Shown: positions 33,771-42,663 of the stretch, piece after piece
Layout of the letters: each line of letters begins with the position of its first letter
Numbering within the stretch: the stretch's first letter is position 1
Assembly (NCBI GenBank): GCA_017517665.1
Contig: JAFWYP010000022.1
Location: forward strand, 57,717 to 121,716
Reading direction: 5' to 3'
Length of the DNA: 64,000 nt
DNA from: Clostridia bacterium
GTDB lineage: Bacteria; Bacillota; Clostridia; Oscillospirales; Acutalibacteraceae
The notes under the pieces: model-generated
Database searches by the model: none
Seen by the model: the letters and a program-made list of their open reading frames with translations, nothing else
What the model was told of the DNA's origin: nothing
Made by a program: the position numbers and the translations under genes

Positions 33771-34820
33771 TCACTTTTCACTCTTCACTTTTACTTTAAT
33801 TATTCTTCCCCCTCCGATAACCGTATCTCCGTCATAGAAAACCGCACTTTGTCCGGGGGTGATTGAACGCTGAGGCTCATCAAAAATAACGCTCACGGTG
33901 CCGTCATCCAACGGAGTGACGGTTGCGAGTGCGGGTTTTGCGCGGTAACGGATTTTGACATCCGCTTTTATCGGTGCATTGAGAGCATCAAAAGGAATAA
34001 AATTCAGTCTGTCGGCAATGAGTCCGATGCTGTACTGACTGCCGTTTTCGCCGATTGTAACTGTATTGTTTTCGGCGGAAATTCCCGTCACAAACATCGG
34101 CTTTCCGAATGCGCCGAGACCCTTGCGCTGACCGATTGTATAGTTGATAATTCCGTTGTGAGTGCCGAGAACATTGCCGTTTATATCAATGAAATTACCC
34201 TTCGGAGAGGTTACTCCGAGAGAGGCAAGATAGGATATATAATCGTCATTCGGCACAAAACAGATTTCCTGACTGTCGCTCTTTTCGGCAACGGGAAGTC
34301 CTGCATTCAGCGCGATTTGTCTTATTTCATTTTTTTCAAGTCCTTCAAGCGGAAAAAGAGTGTGGGCAAGCTGATGCTGGGTGAGTCTGTATAAAAAATA
34401 GCTCTGGTCTTTGGGGCTCTGCGATTTTTTCAGAATAAATCTTCCGTCATTCTCTTCAATTTTTGCATAATGACCCGTTGCAATGCCGTCGCATCCGATT
34501 TCAAGTGCGTAATCAAGCATCGCACCGAATTTTATAACGCTGTTGCATTCGACACAGGGATTGGGAGTTCTTCCGCTTTTGTATTCCGAAACAAACGGTT
34601 CGATAACATTCTTTCTGAAAAATTCACGGCGGTCAAGCACATGAAGCTCAATTCCGAGCTTGTCCGCTATTTTCTGCGCGTCGGATATATCCGCATCGGC
34701 AAGTGACTCGGGCTTGAGGCGCATGATTATGCCCGTAACGTCATATCCTTTTTCAAGAAGAAGATATGCCGCCGCCGCGCTGTCAACTCCTCCACTGAGT
34801 CCGATTGCAATTTTTTTCAT
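33771..34820 (-). CDS. mnmA: tRNA-specific 2-thiouridylase MnmA
   Basis: A 349-residue enzyme with the PP-loop GLSGGVDSAAAAYLL (8-22), TPNPCVECNSVIKF (first catalytic Cys), ATGHYA and the second Cys in DSQEICFVPNDDY. The C-terminal beta barrel ends QRSITPGQSAVFYDGD. It makes 2-thiouridine at position 34 of Lys, Glu and Gln tRNAs, taking sulfur from an IscS-type desulfurase. Convergent with the S1 gene; its last 20 bases overlap the repeat tail. Confidence 0.96.
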   Translation of the reverse strand: MKKIAIGLSGGVDSAAAAYLLLEKGYDVTGIIMRLKPESLADADISDAQKIADKLGIELHVLDRREFFRKNVIEPFVSEYKSGRTPNPCVECNSVIKFGAMLDYALEIGCDGIATGHYAKIEENDGRFILKKSQSPKDQSYFLYRLTQHQLAHTLFPLEGLEKNEIRQIALNAGLPVAEKSDSQEICFVPNDDYISYLASLGVTSPKGNFIDINGNVLGTHNGIINYTIGQRKGLGAFGKPMFVTGISAENNTVTIGENGSQYSIGLIADRLNFIPFDALNAPIKADVKIRYRAKPALATVTPLDDGTVSVIFDEPQRSITPGQSAVFYDGDTVIGGGRIIKVKVKSEK

Positions 34821-34950
34821 TGTGTCTGCCCCCCTGAATATACTGAATATGCATTTTTCTCTATAAAAATAATAGTTACAATTATATAATATATTATAGT
34901 GTAAAACCGCAGAAAATCAAGAAATATCCGTCTCAAAATTCAAAAAATGC

Positions 34951-34979
34951 TTGCACATCTTTTTCAAATGGTATATAAT
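34951..34979 (+). promoter_or_regulatory. promoter of the PHP-domain gene
   Basis: TTGCAC (34951-34956), 17-base spacer, TATAAT (34974-34979), 51 bases before the start codon. Confidence 0.75.
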
Positions 34980-35029
34980 TATGTTATATATTGAGCATTT
35001 TATGCATTTTTTTGAGAGAGGTAAAATTT

Positions 35030-35884
35030 ATGTCAGCGGATTTGCACTGCCACACAAAGCTTTCCGACAGTTCGATGGGTATTGATGACCTCATCGTTCT
35101 TGCTCAGAAACGCGGAATTTCAACAATTGCCATAACAGACCGTGACTGCCAGGCAGGTACGGTCAGGGGAAAAATTATCGGTGAACGCAGAGGCGTAACC
35201 GTTATTCCCGGTGTGGAAATTTCCGCTACAGACTCCGAAACCGGCAACAATGTTGAGATTCTCTGCTATCTGAGCGACAGTCCCGACAGACTTGAGGGTC
35301 TCTGCCACAGAAATACTCTGACAAGAAAAAAAGCAAGTCAGCTCATGACTCTTAAAATTGCAAAAAAATATCCCATAACTCCCGAGCTTGTTCTTAAATG
35401 TGCAACGGGTGCAACCGCAGTTTTTGAACATCACATCATGCACGCTCTGCTTGAATGCGGTCTTACCGATAAGATATACGGCGACCTTTATTATGAGCTT
35501 TTCTCACCCGAAAGTCCCGAAAATGTGCTCGTAAAGGTGAGCTATCCCGACCCGAAAGAGGTTATAGATGCAATTCATGAGGCAGGCGGCATTGCCGTGC
35601 TTGCTCATCCCGAAAGCCCTGAGCTTTTTGAAAAGCTTATTCCCGCGGGAATTGACGGCGTTGAGGTCTGGAATCCCGAAATTGACGAAGAGCTTGAAAA
35701 GAAGCTTTCCGCAGCCGCAAAGGCAAACGGTCTTCTCACCGTCGGCGGCACAGAATTCAGAGGCATGTATTCAAAGAAACCCATCAGTGTCGGCGAATAT
35801 TCAACTCCCGATATGCAGGTCAAGGCACTTATGAACTATAAAACCAAGATGAAAAAGAAAAAAGCAGCTATGGAGAATAAATAA
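35030..35884 (+). CDS. PHP-domain phosphoesterase
   Basis: A 284-residue PHP protein. Metal-binding motifs are ADLHCHTKLSDSS (3-15), ITDRD, IPGVEIS, EHHIMHALLECG and VLAHPESPELF. It resembles the YciV/RNase AM and 3',5'-nucleotide phosphatase group, which act on nucleotides or RNA 5' ends. The ATG at 35030 has AGAGAGG eight bases upstream; an in-frame ATG at 34991 is too close to the promoter. The next gene begins two bases after the stop. Confidence 0.9.
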   Translation: MSADLHCHTKLSDSSMGIDDLIVLAQKRGISTIAITDRDCQAGTVRGKIIGERRGVTVIPGVEISATDSETGNNVEILCYLSDSPDRLEGLCHRNTLTRKKASQLMTLKIAKKYPITPELVLKCATGATAVFEHHIMHALLECGLTDKIYGDLYYELFSPESPENVLVKVSYPDPKEVIDAIHEAGGIAVLAHPESPELFEKLIPAGIDGVEVWNPEIDEELEKKLSAAAKANGLLTVGGTEFRGMYSKKPISVGEYSTPDMQVKALMNYKTKMKKKKAAMENK

Positions 35885-35886
35885 AA

Positions 35887-36435
35887 ATGAAAGCACACGA
35901 CGAAGATATTAAGATTTTTCACCCTAAAAAAACTGACGGTGCAGCTGCAGAACTTGCAGAGCTTGCCTTGCTTATGGATAATTTCCGCAGCAACGGCAAT
36001 ATGGACAAGGCGGCGGCTCTCGGAAAGAAGCTTGCAGCTCTCAAACCCGAAATGCTCTGCCCGAACGATGCCGCAAAGCTGACAACGAATGAAGTTCGCC
36101 AGCTCCGTGCGCTCATTGTTTTTTCTGTTCAGATTGCGCTTCAGAAATATATGCAGCATCCCATGCTTACCTCGCAGGTTGTCAATGCAATGTATGCCGA
36201 GATAAGCGAAACCGCACCCGGTTTCTTTGCGAATATTTCCGACGGTTCATCCTATACATTCTATTTCCTTTCGGTAAGAAAGAACAGAAATGTTGAAGAA
36301 AGTATCGGCAAGAATTTCGCTATGCTCTGCGACAGAGATAATGACGAATATTATGAATCCCTCGGAGAAAGAGTTTTTGCTCTGACCGATTTCAAAGTCT
36401 GTGATATGATTGAAGAAGCAGAATTTATGGAATAA
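35887..36435 (+). CDS. conserved-looking hypothetical protein
   Basis: A 182-residue soluble protein I do not recognise. The N-terminal third is Ala/Leu-rich helix (AAAELAELALLMDNFRSNGN); the centre, ALIVFSVQIALQKYMQHPML, is amphipathic; the acidic C terminus ends MIEEAEFME. No signal peptide or catalytic motif. Two bases from the PHP gene and sharing its terminator, it is almost certainly co-expressed with it. Confidence 0.65.
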   Translation: MKAHDEDIKIFHPKKTDGAAAELAELALLMDNFRSNGNMDKAAALGKKLAALKPEMLCPNDAAKLTTNEVRQLRALIVFSVQIALQKYMQHPMLTSQVVNAMYAEISETAPGFFANISDGSSYTFYFLSVRKNRNVEESIGKNFAMLCDRDNDEYYESLGERVFALTDFKVCDMIEEAEFME

Positions 36436-36442
36436 AAAACAA

Positions 36443-36477
36443 GGCTTGCAAAGGATAAAACCTCTGCAAGCTTTTTT
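36443..36477 (+). terminator. terminator of the PHP operon
   Basis: GCTTGCA/TGCAAGC stem with a 14-base loop and TTTTTT. Confidence 0.8.
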
Positions 36478-36506
36478 AATGACTATTTAAAAATTATAAT
36501 TCTGAA

Positions 36507-37169
36507 TTATTTATCGTTCGTCGCATCGCCGTTACCCCAGACGGGAATTGCTTCGCCGAGATATGTCGGTTCGGGCTGAAAGATTGTGTAAACCAAATCC
36601 TTGTTTCTTGCAAGAATTTCACGGATATCCCTGAAAATCTGACCGCCGTAATCCCTCAGGTCGCTTGTTACGCCGTAAGCCTCAAGACCGAGTCTGCGTG
36701 CAACAAAAATCGCGCGGTAAAGATGATATTCCTGCGTGACGATGAGCACCTTTTTTGCCTTGAAAATGGCCCTCGCACGGTACATACTTTCGTATGTTGA
36801 AAAACCGGCGTGGTCCATGAAAACGTCCCCGGAGTCAAGACCTCTGTCGGTTGCAAATTTCTTCATAACGTTAACTTCGTCATATTCATCTCTGCCGTGG
36901 TCGCCGCTCATGAGAAGCTTTTCGCTTGCGCCGTTTTTGCAAAGCTCAATGCCCACAAGGAGTCTGTCCTCGAGCATATGGCTGGGCCTTTCGCCCCAGA
37001 CTCCGCAGCCGAGAACCAGCACGCAGTCATAGCCTTCGCCCGCCTTGTCCATGTCGAGAATATATTTCTCCGACGATTTCACAACATAAAAATTAATTCC
37101 GAGAACCGCCGCCGAGCATATGATACCTGTGCATATGACGGCGATTATTATTTTTTTAAGTATTTTCAT
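36507..37169 (-). CDS. SanA/YdcF-like (DUF218) envelope protein
   Basis: A 220-residue protein with an N-terminal membrane anchor (IIIAVICTGIICSAAVLGIN) and an extracytoplasmic DUF218 domain: CVLVLGCGVWGERPS, LLMSGDHGRDEYDEV, FSTYESMYRAR and LIVTQEYHLYRAIFVARRLG. SanA and ElyC homologues affect envelope permeability and carrier-lipid economy, but the enzymatic activity is not settled. Monocistronic. Confidence 0.88.
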   Translation of the reverse strand: MKILKKIIIAVICTGIICSAAVLGINFYVVKSSEKYILDMDKAGEGYDCVLVLGCGVWGERPSHMLEDRLLVGIELCKNGASEKLLMSGDHGRDEYDEVNVMKKFATDRGLDSGDVFMDHAGFSTYESMYRARAIFKAKKVLIVTQEYHLYRAIFVARRLGLEAYGVTSDLRDYGGQIFRDIREILARNKDLVYTIFQPEPTYLGEAIPVWGNGDATNDK

Positions 37170-37188
37170 AATATTTTCTCCCCTGAAT

Positions 37189-37231
37189 GATAAAAGACGC
37201 AGAACAGAGAAACTGTTCTACGTCTTTTATC
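37189..37231 (-). terminator. long hairpin, probable terminator of the WG/SH3 gene
   Basis: GATAAAAGACG-C-AGAACAG pairs with CTGTTCT-A-CGTCTTTTATC: 18 pairs and one mismatch around a 5-base loop, 130 bases after the WG/SH3 stop on the minus strand. Confidence 0.6.
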
Positions 37232-37360
37232 GGATGGCTCTGACATTGTTGCTCACAAATGCAGATATATGATTTTGACATCATACACCGACAGTATAAA
37301 TCATAAAAATCAAAAGGTCAACAGTTTTTTTGCAAATAGTTCAATTTTTGTTCATTTTTG

Positions 37361-38596
37361 TTATGTTGAAACAGTTGTCTGGGTTGAAGAAGCCGTTGTC
37401 AGCGGTGCTTCAACAAGGAATGCTGAGCTGACCCAGCCCGAGAATGAATTATATTTTGCATAAGACCAGCCCGAAACGGATTTCGTGACGTGAAGAATTG
37501 TTCCGTTGGGAATCTTTGCAACAACTTCGGAATTTGAATCCGCCTCTGCCCTCATGTTGAGGACGCTTCCCGAGGTTTTTACCATGTAATATCCCTGCGC
37601 AACGGCGGGTTCGTTGTTTGCAGGTGCGGTTGAAGCGGTTGTTTCGGGAACAAAAAGCTCTTTATCAACAGTGATTATACCCCATTTTCCGCCGCTGCAA
37701 GCAATGTATTTTCCGTTTTCGCCCTGAAGAATGATATCAAATGTAAAATCAGCAACGGTTTCGCCCTTGGAATTGATTATTCCGAATTTTCCGTCCTTGC
37801 AGACGGGTGCAAGACTGTTTCTGAAACCGAAAGCGATATCGCCGCCCATGGTATCCGCCAGAGCGCACGAGTCAAATTCAAACGGAATAACCGTAACGCC
37901 GAGGTTATTGATATAACCCCATTTGCCGTCTTTTTTAACAGCTGCAATATCCTCGGAAAAGTCGCGGGCATTCTCGTAAACTGCCGCAATTTCAAGGCGG
38001 AGAGCTCTTCCGATGTAGCCGTATTTTGCGTCAGCGCCGAGAGATGTTGCCACGGGATAAAGACCGGGTTCGAGAGAAACTTCCTTTGTTTTGACTTCGC
38101 CTGCATAGCCTTTTTCGTCAGTCCATGCAAGGTGCTTGCCGACCTCGCTCCAGCAGGGAATCATTTCGGGCTTCTGCAAGCCGTGATACTGACGGGTTGT
38201 TACGGTTTTTGTCTGTGCATCGGCAAGAAGCAGATATTCCGAACGGGGACTTTCGACTATGTAGCGGTAGTTTCTCCAGGAATCGCTGCAAACGGTGATT
38301 TTGTTATGCTCAGCTTTTTCCGTGATTTCACCGCCGAGAGTCATGATTCCGACCTTGCCTGTTGCCGAATCGGTGAAAACCGCCATTGTTTCGTTAAGAC
38401 ATGAAACCGAAGAAATATTCTCAAAATCCTTGGTGACAAAAGTATATCCCTCGGGCTTCGGCGGTTTGGTGTCCTTTATAAGAAGTTTCGCGCCTATAAA
38501 TATTCCCGCAATAATCACGGCACACACCGCAACGCAGATTATTGCAATAAGATTTCGCGAAATTCTTCTTCTTTTTTTGAATTTTATGTTTTTCAT
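37361..38596 (-). CDS. membrane-anchored WG-repeat protein with C-terminal SH3 domain
   Basis: A 411-residue protein: basic cytoplasmic tip, one membrane segment (LIAIICVAVCAVIIAGIFIG), and an outer region with WG repeats (KYGYIGRALRLE, KWGYINNLGVTVIPFEFD, KFGIINSKGETVADFTFD, KWGIITVDKE). A Thr/Ala/Pro linker then leads to a bacterial SH3b domain (SVLNMRAEADSNSEVVAKIP) and a Ser/Thr-rich tail. WG repeats form a propeller-like scaffold and SH3b usually binds peptidoglycan. The start at 38596 has GGGGGTG before it; an apparently longer frame reaching 39280 is an overlap with spoVT and lacks a start signal. Confidence 0.85.
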   Translation of the reverse strand: MKNIKFKKRRRISRNLIAIICVAVCAVIIAGIFIGAKLLIKDTKPPKPEGYTFVTKDFENISSVSCLNETMAVFTDSATGKVGIMTLGGEITEKAEHNKITVCSDSWRNYRYIVESPRSEYLLLADAQTKTVTTRQYHGLQKPEMIPCWSEVGKHLAWTDEKGYAGEVKTKEVSLEPGLYPVATSLGADAKYGYIGRALRLEIAAVYENARDFSEDIAAVKKDGKWGYINNLGVTVIPFEFDSCALADTMGGDIAFGFRNSLAPVCKDGKFGIINSKGETVADFTFDIILQGENGKYIACSGGKWGIITVDKELFVPETTASTAPANNEPAVAQGYYMVKTSGSVLNMRAEADSNSEVVAKIPNGTILHVTKSVSGWSYAKYNSFSGWVSSAFLVEAPLTTASSTQTTVST

Positions 38597-38709
38597 TTCG
38601 CACCCCCATATTTTTCCATGTATAAAGTATATCACATCATTTTCAATAACACAATTACAAAAGTATGACAATATAATTAAATTTGTTAACAATCCGAGTA
38701 CAGTTGAAC

Positions 38710-38759
38710 AAAAAGAAAGCTCTCCGACAAAAGGTTGCCTTCTGTCGGAGAGTTTTTTA
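38710..38759 (-). terminator. terminator of spoVT
   Basis: CTCTCCGACA/TGTCGGAGAG stem (38720-38729, 38743-38752) just past the stop, with a T-rich minus-strand tail and TTTTTT on the plus strand. Confidence 0.8.
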
Positions 38760-39296
38760 TTCTTCCATCTGTTTTCCAAGGAATGATGCCGCAATCTGGG
38801 CAAGCTTTGTTTCGGTCTGTGTGGGACATGAACCGTTATCGTTGAGAAGCATAACGAGCGCGCCTGAAATGTCGCCGCCGCCGATAATAGGACAAACAAC
38901 TGCTGCTTCTTTGTCAACACCTTCAATGGGACGGATACGCTCGCTGTCAACACAGCAGACGTAATTTTCGCGCTTCTCCATGATGCTTTCAAGGCTCTGA
39001 CTGATTCTGCGGTCAAGCACCTCTTTTTTTGAAATGCCCGCGCAAGCGATAACGCTGTCACGGTCGGTGATGACAACTGCAAGACCCGTGCCGCGCGCAA
39101 GCACGTCGGCATACTGCGCAGTAATCGAGGATAATTCCCCGATAGGCGAATACTTCTTGAATATAACTTCACCGTCTGTGTCCGTGTAAATCTCCAACGG
39201 GTCGCCTTCACGGATACGCATGGTGCGGCGGATTTCTTTGGGGATAACGACCCTTCCGAGGTCGTCGATTCTTCTGACAATACCTGTGGCTTTCAT
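38757..39296 (-). CDS. spoVT: stage V sporulation protein T, AbrB-type regulator
   Basis: A 179-residue protein with an N-terminal SpoVT/AbrB swapped-hairpin DNA-binding domain (MKATGIVRRIDDLGRVVIPK, REGDPLEIYTD) and a C-terminal GAF-like domain (YADVLARGTGLAVVITD to SFLGKQMEE). SpoVT controls late forespore genes under sigma-G, so it indicates a sporulating lineage or recent descent from one. The ATG at 39296 has GGAG upstream; a longer frame from 39323 begins in the ribosome binding region. Confidence 0.93.
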   Translation of the reverse strand: MKATGIVRRIDDLGRVVIPKEIRRTMRIREGDPLEIYTDTDGEVIFKKYSPIGELSSITAQYADVLARGTGLAVVITDRDSVIACAGISKKEVLDRRISQSLESIMEKRENYVCCVDSERIRPIEGVDKEAAVVCPIIGGGDISGALVMLLNDNGSCPTQTETKLAQIAASFLGKQMEE

Positions 39297-39373
39297 TTTA
39301 TATCTTTCTCCTTTTTCAGACAAATCTTGATGTTATTATCTGCTTTGGAATAGAGTTTATACTTTTGGATTGA

Positions 39374-39459
39374 TGATTTCACGAATAAAATCATGCAATA
39401 AAATTTATTTTTATATAGTTTTTCAACCATAAAATAAAAATTTCTAAAACGTGAAATCA
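39374..39459. repeat. 10-bp inverted repeat in the gap upstream of spoVT
   Basis: TGATTTCACG (39374-39383) and CGTGAAATCA (39450-39459) flank 66 bases of AT-rich DNA. The 39297-39732 gap contains this, a direct repeat copy and an open-frame fragment, and nothing else I can name. Confidence 0.4.
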
Positions 39460-39504
39460 CTTTGCAATGTAGTTGATTCTTATATAGTCTACATAAATTG
39501 CTTG

Positions 39505-39525
39505 TGATATTTGTAGAAAAAACGC
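39505..39525 (+). repeat. direct repeat, left copy, flanking the LytTR gene
   Basis: TGATATTTGTAGAAAAAACGC, matched by TGATATTTGTAGAAAAAAAA then CGCC at 40431-40454, two A longer. The left copy runs into the palindrome AAAAAACGCGTTTTTT. Confidence 0.55.
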
Positions 39526-39562
39526 GTTTTTTATAGAAAACAAACCCTCACAAACAAGTTAA

Positions 39563-39736
39563 GAGTATATAATTTTTTGTCACATAGGAAAAATTGCATT
39601 CGAAGAAGACAAAAACCAAACCTTTGCAGAAAATTGTCAGAAGATTTTTCAAAAATATGATGACTGTGCGGAGTATAATCGAGCTTCTGCGGTAATGGAA
39701 TTCAGATTTTTGTGTGATGAGGGATTAGAAATATGA
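39563..39736 (+). pseudogene. start-less open frame fused to the LytTR start
   Basis: A 57-codon frame without ATG, GTG or TTG start (EYIIFCHIGKIAFEEDKNQT... VMEFRFLCDEGLEI) ends in a TGA that overlaps the LytTR ATG as ATGA, the junction expected of a coupled gene pair. It may be the tail of a deleted upstream partner, or may start at an ATT codon after TAGGAAAA. No family recognised. Confidence 0.3.
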
Positions 39737-40422
39737 GGATTTTAATATTTGCTGATGACGAGGCAACTTCAAATCAGCTTGAAACGATAATTTTAAAAAA
39801 GGAAACAGAATGTATTATTGAAATAGTCAAGAACATAAAGGATGCTGAACGGTTCAAAAGCAAAGCTTTTGATATGGCTTTTGTTGATGTTTGTATGCAC
39901 GAAGAAAGCATGGCTAAGATGTTATTTATTCAAAAGCTGTTTCCTGAATGTAAGATTGTTTTCATTTCTGACAACTTGAGCAAAGTATCTGAATTAATGT
40001 TGAGTGTTATGCCTTTTGGGGTTATAGAAAAGCCTTTGAAGCTACATATAATCTACAAATATTTAGACAATGCAAGAAATGAAACAAATAATATTACCCA
40101 AAAGTTTTATTTTATGGAAAAAGGCAGAAAAAGGAGCTTGATGTTTTCGAATATTATATATCTTGAAAGCAACAGAGAAAGGCTACTTGTAAAAACAGTC
40201 CGGTCAGATTTCAGTTTATGGATGAAAATGAGAGATGCAGAAACACAGTTTCCGGATTGTTTTGTAAGATGTCACAACAGTTTTCTTGTGAATATGAAGT
40301 TTATTTTGGAGTATAAAGGGAATTGTTTTAGGCTTGTAAATGGTGAAGAGATAATGGTGAGTCGTTCAAAGAAAGACCAGACAATAGAAAAATTTTATGC
40401 ATATAAGGATGCAACAAGGTAA
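39733..40422 (+). CDS. LytTR-family response regulator
   Basis: A 229-residue regulator: receiver-like domain (about 1-115) with acidic pair ADDE, phospho-acceptor Asp in FDMAFVDVCMHEES and the conserved Lys in VIEKPLK; then a LytTR DNA-binding domain (YFMEKGRKRSLMFSNIIYLE ... VRCHNSFLVNMKFILEY). AgrA/LytR-type regulators bind direct repeats and often respond to peptide or envelope signals. No histidine kinase is adjacent. It precedes the Tad operon in the same direction, with a terminator between, and is the obvious candidate regulator. Confidence 0.9.
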   Translation: MRILIFADDEATSNQLETIILKKETECIIEIVKNIKDAERFKSKAFDMAFVDVCMHEESMAKMLFIQKLFPECKIVFISDNLSKVSELMLSVMPFGVIEKPLKLHIIYKYLDNARNETNNITQKFYFMEKGRKRSLMFSNIIYLESNRERLLVKTVRSDFSLWMKMRDAETQFPDCFVRCHNSFLVNMKFILEYKGNCFRLVNGEEIMVSRSKKDQTIEKFYAYKDATR

Positions 40423-40430
40423 AAAAGTGT

Positions 40431-40454
40431 TGATATTTGTAGAAAAAAAACGCC
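40431..40454 (+). repeat. direct repeat, right copy, flanking the LytTR gene
   Basis: Second copy of the TGATATTTGTAGAAAAAA string at 39505-39525, 926 bases away; here it continues into the LytTR terminator. Confidence 0.55.
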
Positions 40455-40479
40455 GATTGTATAATTGGCGTTTTTTTAC
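40443..40479 (+). terminator. terminator of the LytTR gene
   Basis: AAAAAACGCCGATT/AATTGGCGTTTTTT stem with a short loop and T run. Confidence 0.8.
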
Positions 40480-40490
40480 TTATTTAAATA

Positions 40491-40498
40491 AGTATAAT
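40491..40498 (+). promoter_or_regulatory. probable activator-dependent promoter of the Tad operon
   Basis: AGTATAAT gives a perfect -10 hexamer at 40493-40498, but no -35 hexamer lies 16-18 bases before it, only the T run of the preceding terminator. A promoter of this kind usually needs an activator; the neighbouring LytTR regulator is the candidate. Confidence 0.4.
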
Positions 40499-40549
40499 TA
40501 ATTTATATATTCAAAGAAGATAACAAAAGGCGGATTGGAGAATGTGATA

Positions 40550-41785
40550 ATGGATAATAGATATGACGAACTCGAACGAAAAATAAAATCCTATGTTGCT
40601 GAAAATGTTGTTATGAAACAGTTGTCTGATGAAGAACTGAAAGAAAAAATTGACAACATAACTCAGCAGTTTTGTAATGATTTCTATCTGCCTATTTCGA
40701 TCAAGGCTCAGATAGCCGAAAGCGTGTTTGATTCAATCAGAGGTTTTGGTCTTCTTGACGGAATCTTAAAAGATGATTCCATAACAGAAGTCATGATTAA
40801 CGGTGAAAATAATGTTTTCATCGAAAAAAACGGCAGGCTTATCAAGGAGGAAAGAACATTTGAATCTGAGAAACAGCTTGTTGATATTATTCAAAGAATA
40901 GTTGGTCTTGCAGGTCGTGAGGTTAACCAGGCGAACCCTATTGTTGATACCCGTTTGCCGGACGGATCACGTGTTAATGTAGTTCTTCCGCCGGTTGCAC
41001 TATGCGGTCCCACGGTAACAATACGTAAGTTCTCCAAAACACCCATGACTATACAGCAGCTTATCAGATACGGATCAATTACTCAGGAAATTGCAGACAA
41101 GCTTGAGGTTCTTGTTAAAGCAAAATACAACATTTTTATCAGCGGCGGTACAGGTTCCGGTAAAACAACCTTCCTCAATGCGCTTTCAAATTATATTCCG
41201 AAAGATGAACGTGTTATTACTATTGAAGACTCTGCCGAACTTCAGATCGCCAATATTGATAACCTTGTAAGTCTTGAAACACGTAATGCCAACACATCCG
41301 GTACGGGTGCGATAACTATCAGAGATCTTATTAAATCTTCATTGAGAATGAGACCTGAAAGAATAGTTGTCGGTGAGGTTCGTGGCGGTGAAGCACTTGA
41401 TATGCTACAGGCTATGAATACGGGCCATGACGGTTCACTTTCGACAGGTCACGCAAACTCAGTTAAGGATATGCTCAGCCGTCTTGAAACAATGGTTCTC
41501 CAGGGGGCTGACGGACTTCCGCTTGAAGCTATCAGACAGCAGATTGCCTCTGCGGTAGATATTATCATCCATTTGTCAAGACTCAGGGACCACTCCAGAA
41601 AAACCATGGAAATTTGTGAAGTAGTCGGTTACGAGGACGGAAAGATAAAACTGAATCCGCTTTATGTGTTTGAGGAAGATGAAAACTCAACGCTTGAAAA
41701 GGTTTCGGGTGGGCTTAAACGAACCGAAAATCCGATGATAAATGACTTCAAACTCAGACTTATGGGTTATAAAGAAACTATATAA
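40550..41785 (+). CDS. cpaF: Tad pilus secretion ATPase CpaF/TadA
   Basis: A 411-residue secretion ATPase of the type II/IV superfamily. Walker A is ISGGTGSGKTTFLNAL, followed by the Asp-box TIEDSAELQI, Walker B RPERIVVGEVRGGEALDM and the His box STGHANSVKDML. In Tad systems this hexamer powers pilin extension and probably retraction. Three in-frame starts exist (TTG 40535, GTG 40544, ATG 40550); GGAG at 40537 fits the ATG. First gene of an operon of at least 17 genes. Confidence 0.95.
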   Translation: MDNRYDELERKIKSYVAENVVMKQLSDEELKEKIDNITQQFCNDFYLPISIKAQIAESVFDSIRGFGLLDGILKDDSITEVMINGENNVFIEKNGRLIKEERTFESEKQLVDIIQRIVGLAGREVNQANPIVDTRLPDGSRVNVVLPPVALCGPTVTIRKFSKTPMTIQQLIRYGSITQEIADKLEVLVKAKYNIFISGGTGSGKTTFLNALSNYIPKDERVITIEDSAELQIANIDNLVSLETRNANTSGTGAITIRDLIKSSLRMRPERIVVGEVRGGEALDMLQAMNTGHDGSLSTGHANSVKDMLSRLETMVLQGADGLPLEAIRQQIASAVDIIIHLSRLRDHSRKTMEICEVVGYEDGKIKLNPLYVFEEDENSTLEKVSGGLKRTENPMINDFKLRLMGYKETI

Positions 41786-41796
41786 GGAGAGAAAAA

Positions 41797-42660
41797 ATGG
41801 GATTGTTTAAAAAGAAAAAAAATGTGGAAGAAGAGCCGGAATTCCTTGCATCGGTACTGAATACACCTACTTATAATTACGGAGTCTATAATCTTAAAAG
41901 CAAAGAAAAAGCAATAAGTTTTGCTCTTGCATTTGCTGTGGGTGCGTTTGTGGGATATGTTTTTTACGGCGGAATCGGAGTTGATTCATACGGTGACCCC
42001 ACTATAGTTACATATATATGCAATATTGTCATTTCGGGAATTGCAGGTTTTCTTTTTGGAAAAGCTTTTCTTCCAATCCGAAAAGACATGGTACTTAAAA
42101 GCAGAAAAAATCAGCTTAGAACACAGTTTATTTCGCTTCTCGATTCACTTTCAACTTCAATTGCTTCCGGCAAAAATGTTCCTATGGCATTTGAGTCAGC
42201 AAGAGAAGACCTTTCAGTTCAGTTTTCAGATGATTCGTATATTATCGGTGAGTTGGATATAATCCTTGAAGGTTTGCGAAACAATGTTCCTATTGAAGAT
42301 ATGCTGGCAGATTTTGGCAGAAGAAGCAGAATAAAGGATATTGAAGATTTCGGAAAGGTTTTTGAAACTTCGTATCGTCGAGGTGCCAACATGAAGGATG
42401 TTATCCGTAATACCCATGACATTCTTTGCAAAAAGATACTTATTGAGGCAGAAATAGAAACAAAGATAACTTCAAGCAAAAACGAACTTTATATTATGCT
42501 CGTTATGCCTGTTGGTCTTATGGCAATGCTTAAGTTTACTGAAGGCGGTTTCGCAGAAAATTTTGTTTCACCGGCAGGTTTGGTATCAACAACGGTTGCA
42601 ATAGGAATGTTTGTTGCCTCGTTCTTTGTCGGAAGAGCGGTTATGAAAATTGAGGTGTAA
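41797..42660 (+). CDS. tadB: Tad inner-membrane platform protein TadB
   Basis: A 287-residue type II secretion F-domain protein: two N-terminal membrane helices (about 35-90), a cytoplasmic four-helix F domain (LRTQFISLLDSLSTSIASGK ... GEIDIILEGL-like region) and two C-terminal helices. With TadC it forms the platform on which CpaF acts. It starts 11 bases after cpaF with AAGGAGAG. Confidence 0.9.
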   Translation: MGLFKKKKNVEEEPEFLASVLNTPTYNYGVYNLKSKEKAISFALAFAVGAFVGYVFYGGIGVDSYGDPTIVTYICNIVISGIAGFLFGKAFLPIRKDMVLKSRKNQLRTQFISLLDSLSTSIASGKNVPMAFESAREDLSVQFSDDSYIIGELDIILEGLRNNVPIEDMLADFGRRSRIKDIEDFGKVFETSYRRGANMKDVIRNTHDILCKKILIEAEIETKITSSKNELYIMLVMPVGLMAMLKFTEGGFAENFVSPAGLVSTTVAIGMFVASFFVGRAVMKIEV

Positions 42661-42663
42661 GTT

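Noticed and set aside
38597-39280. N-terminal extension of the WG/SH3 protein to 639 residues
   Set aside because: The extension is spoVT read in another frame plus its terminator; the ATG at 38596 has a good ribosome binding site and is followed by a normal membrane anchor.
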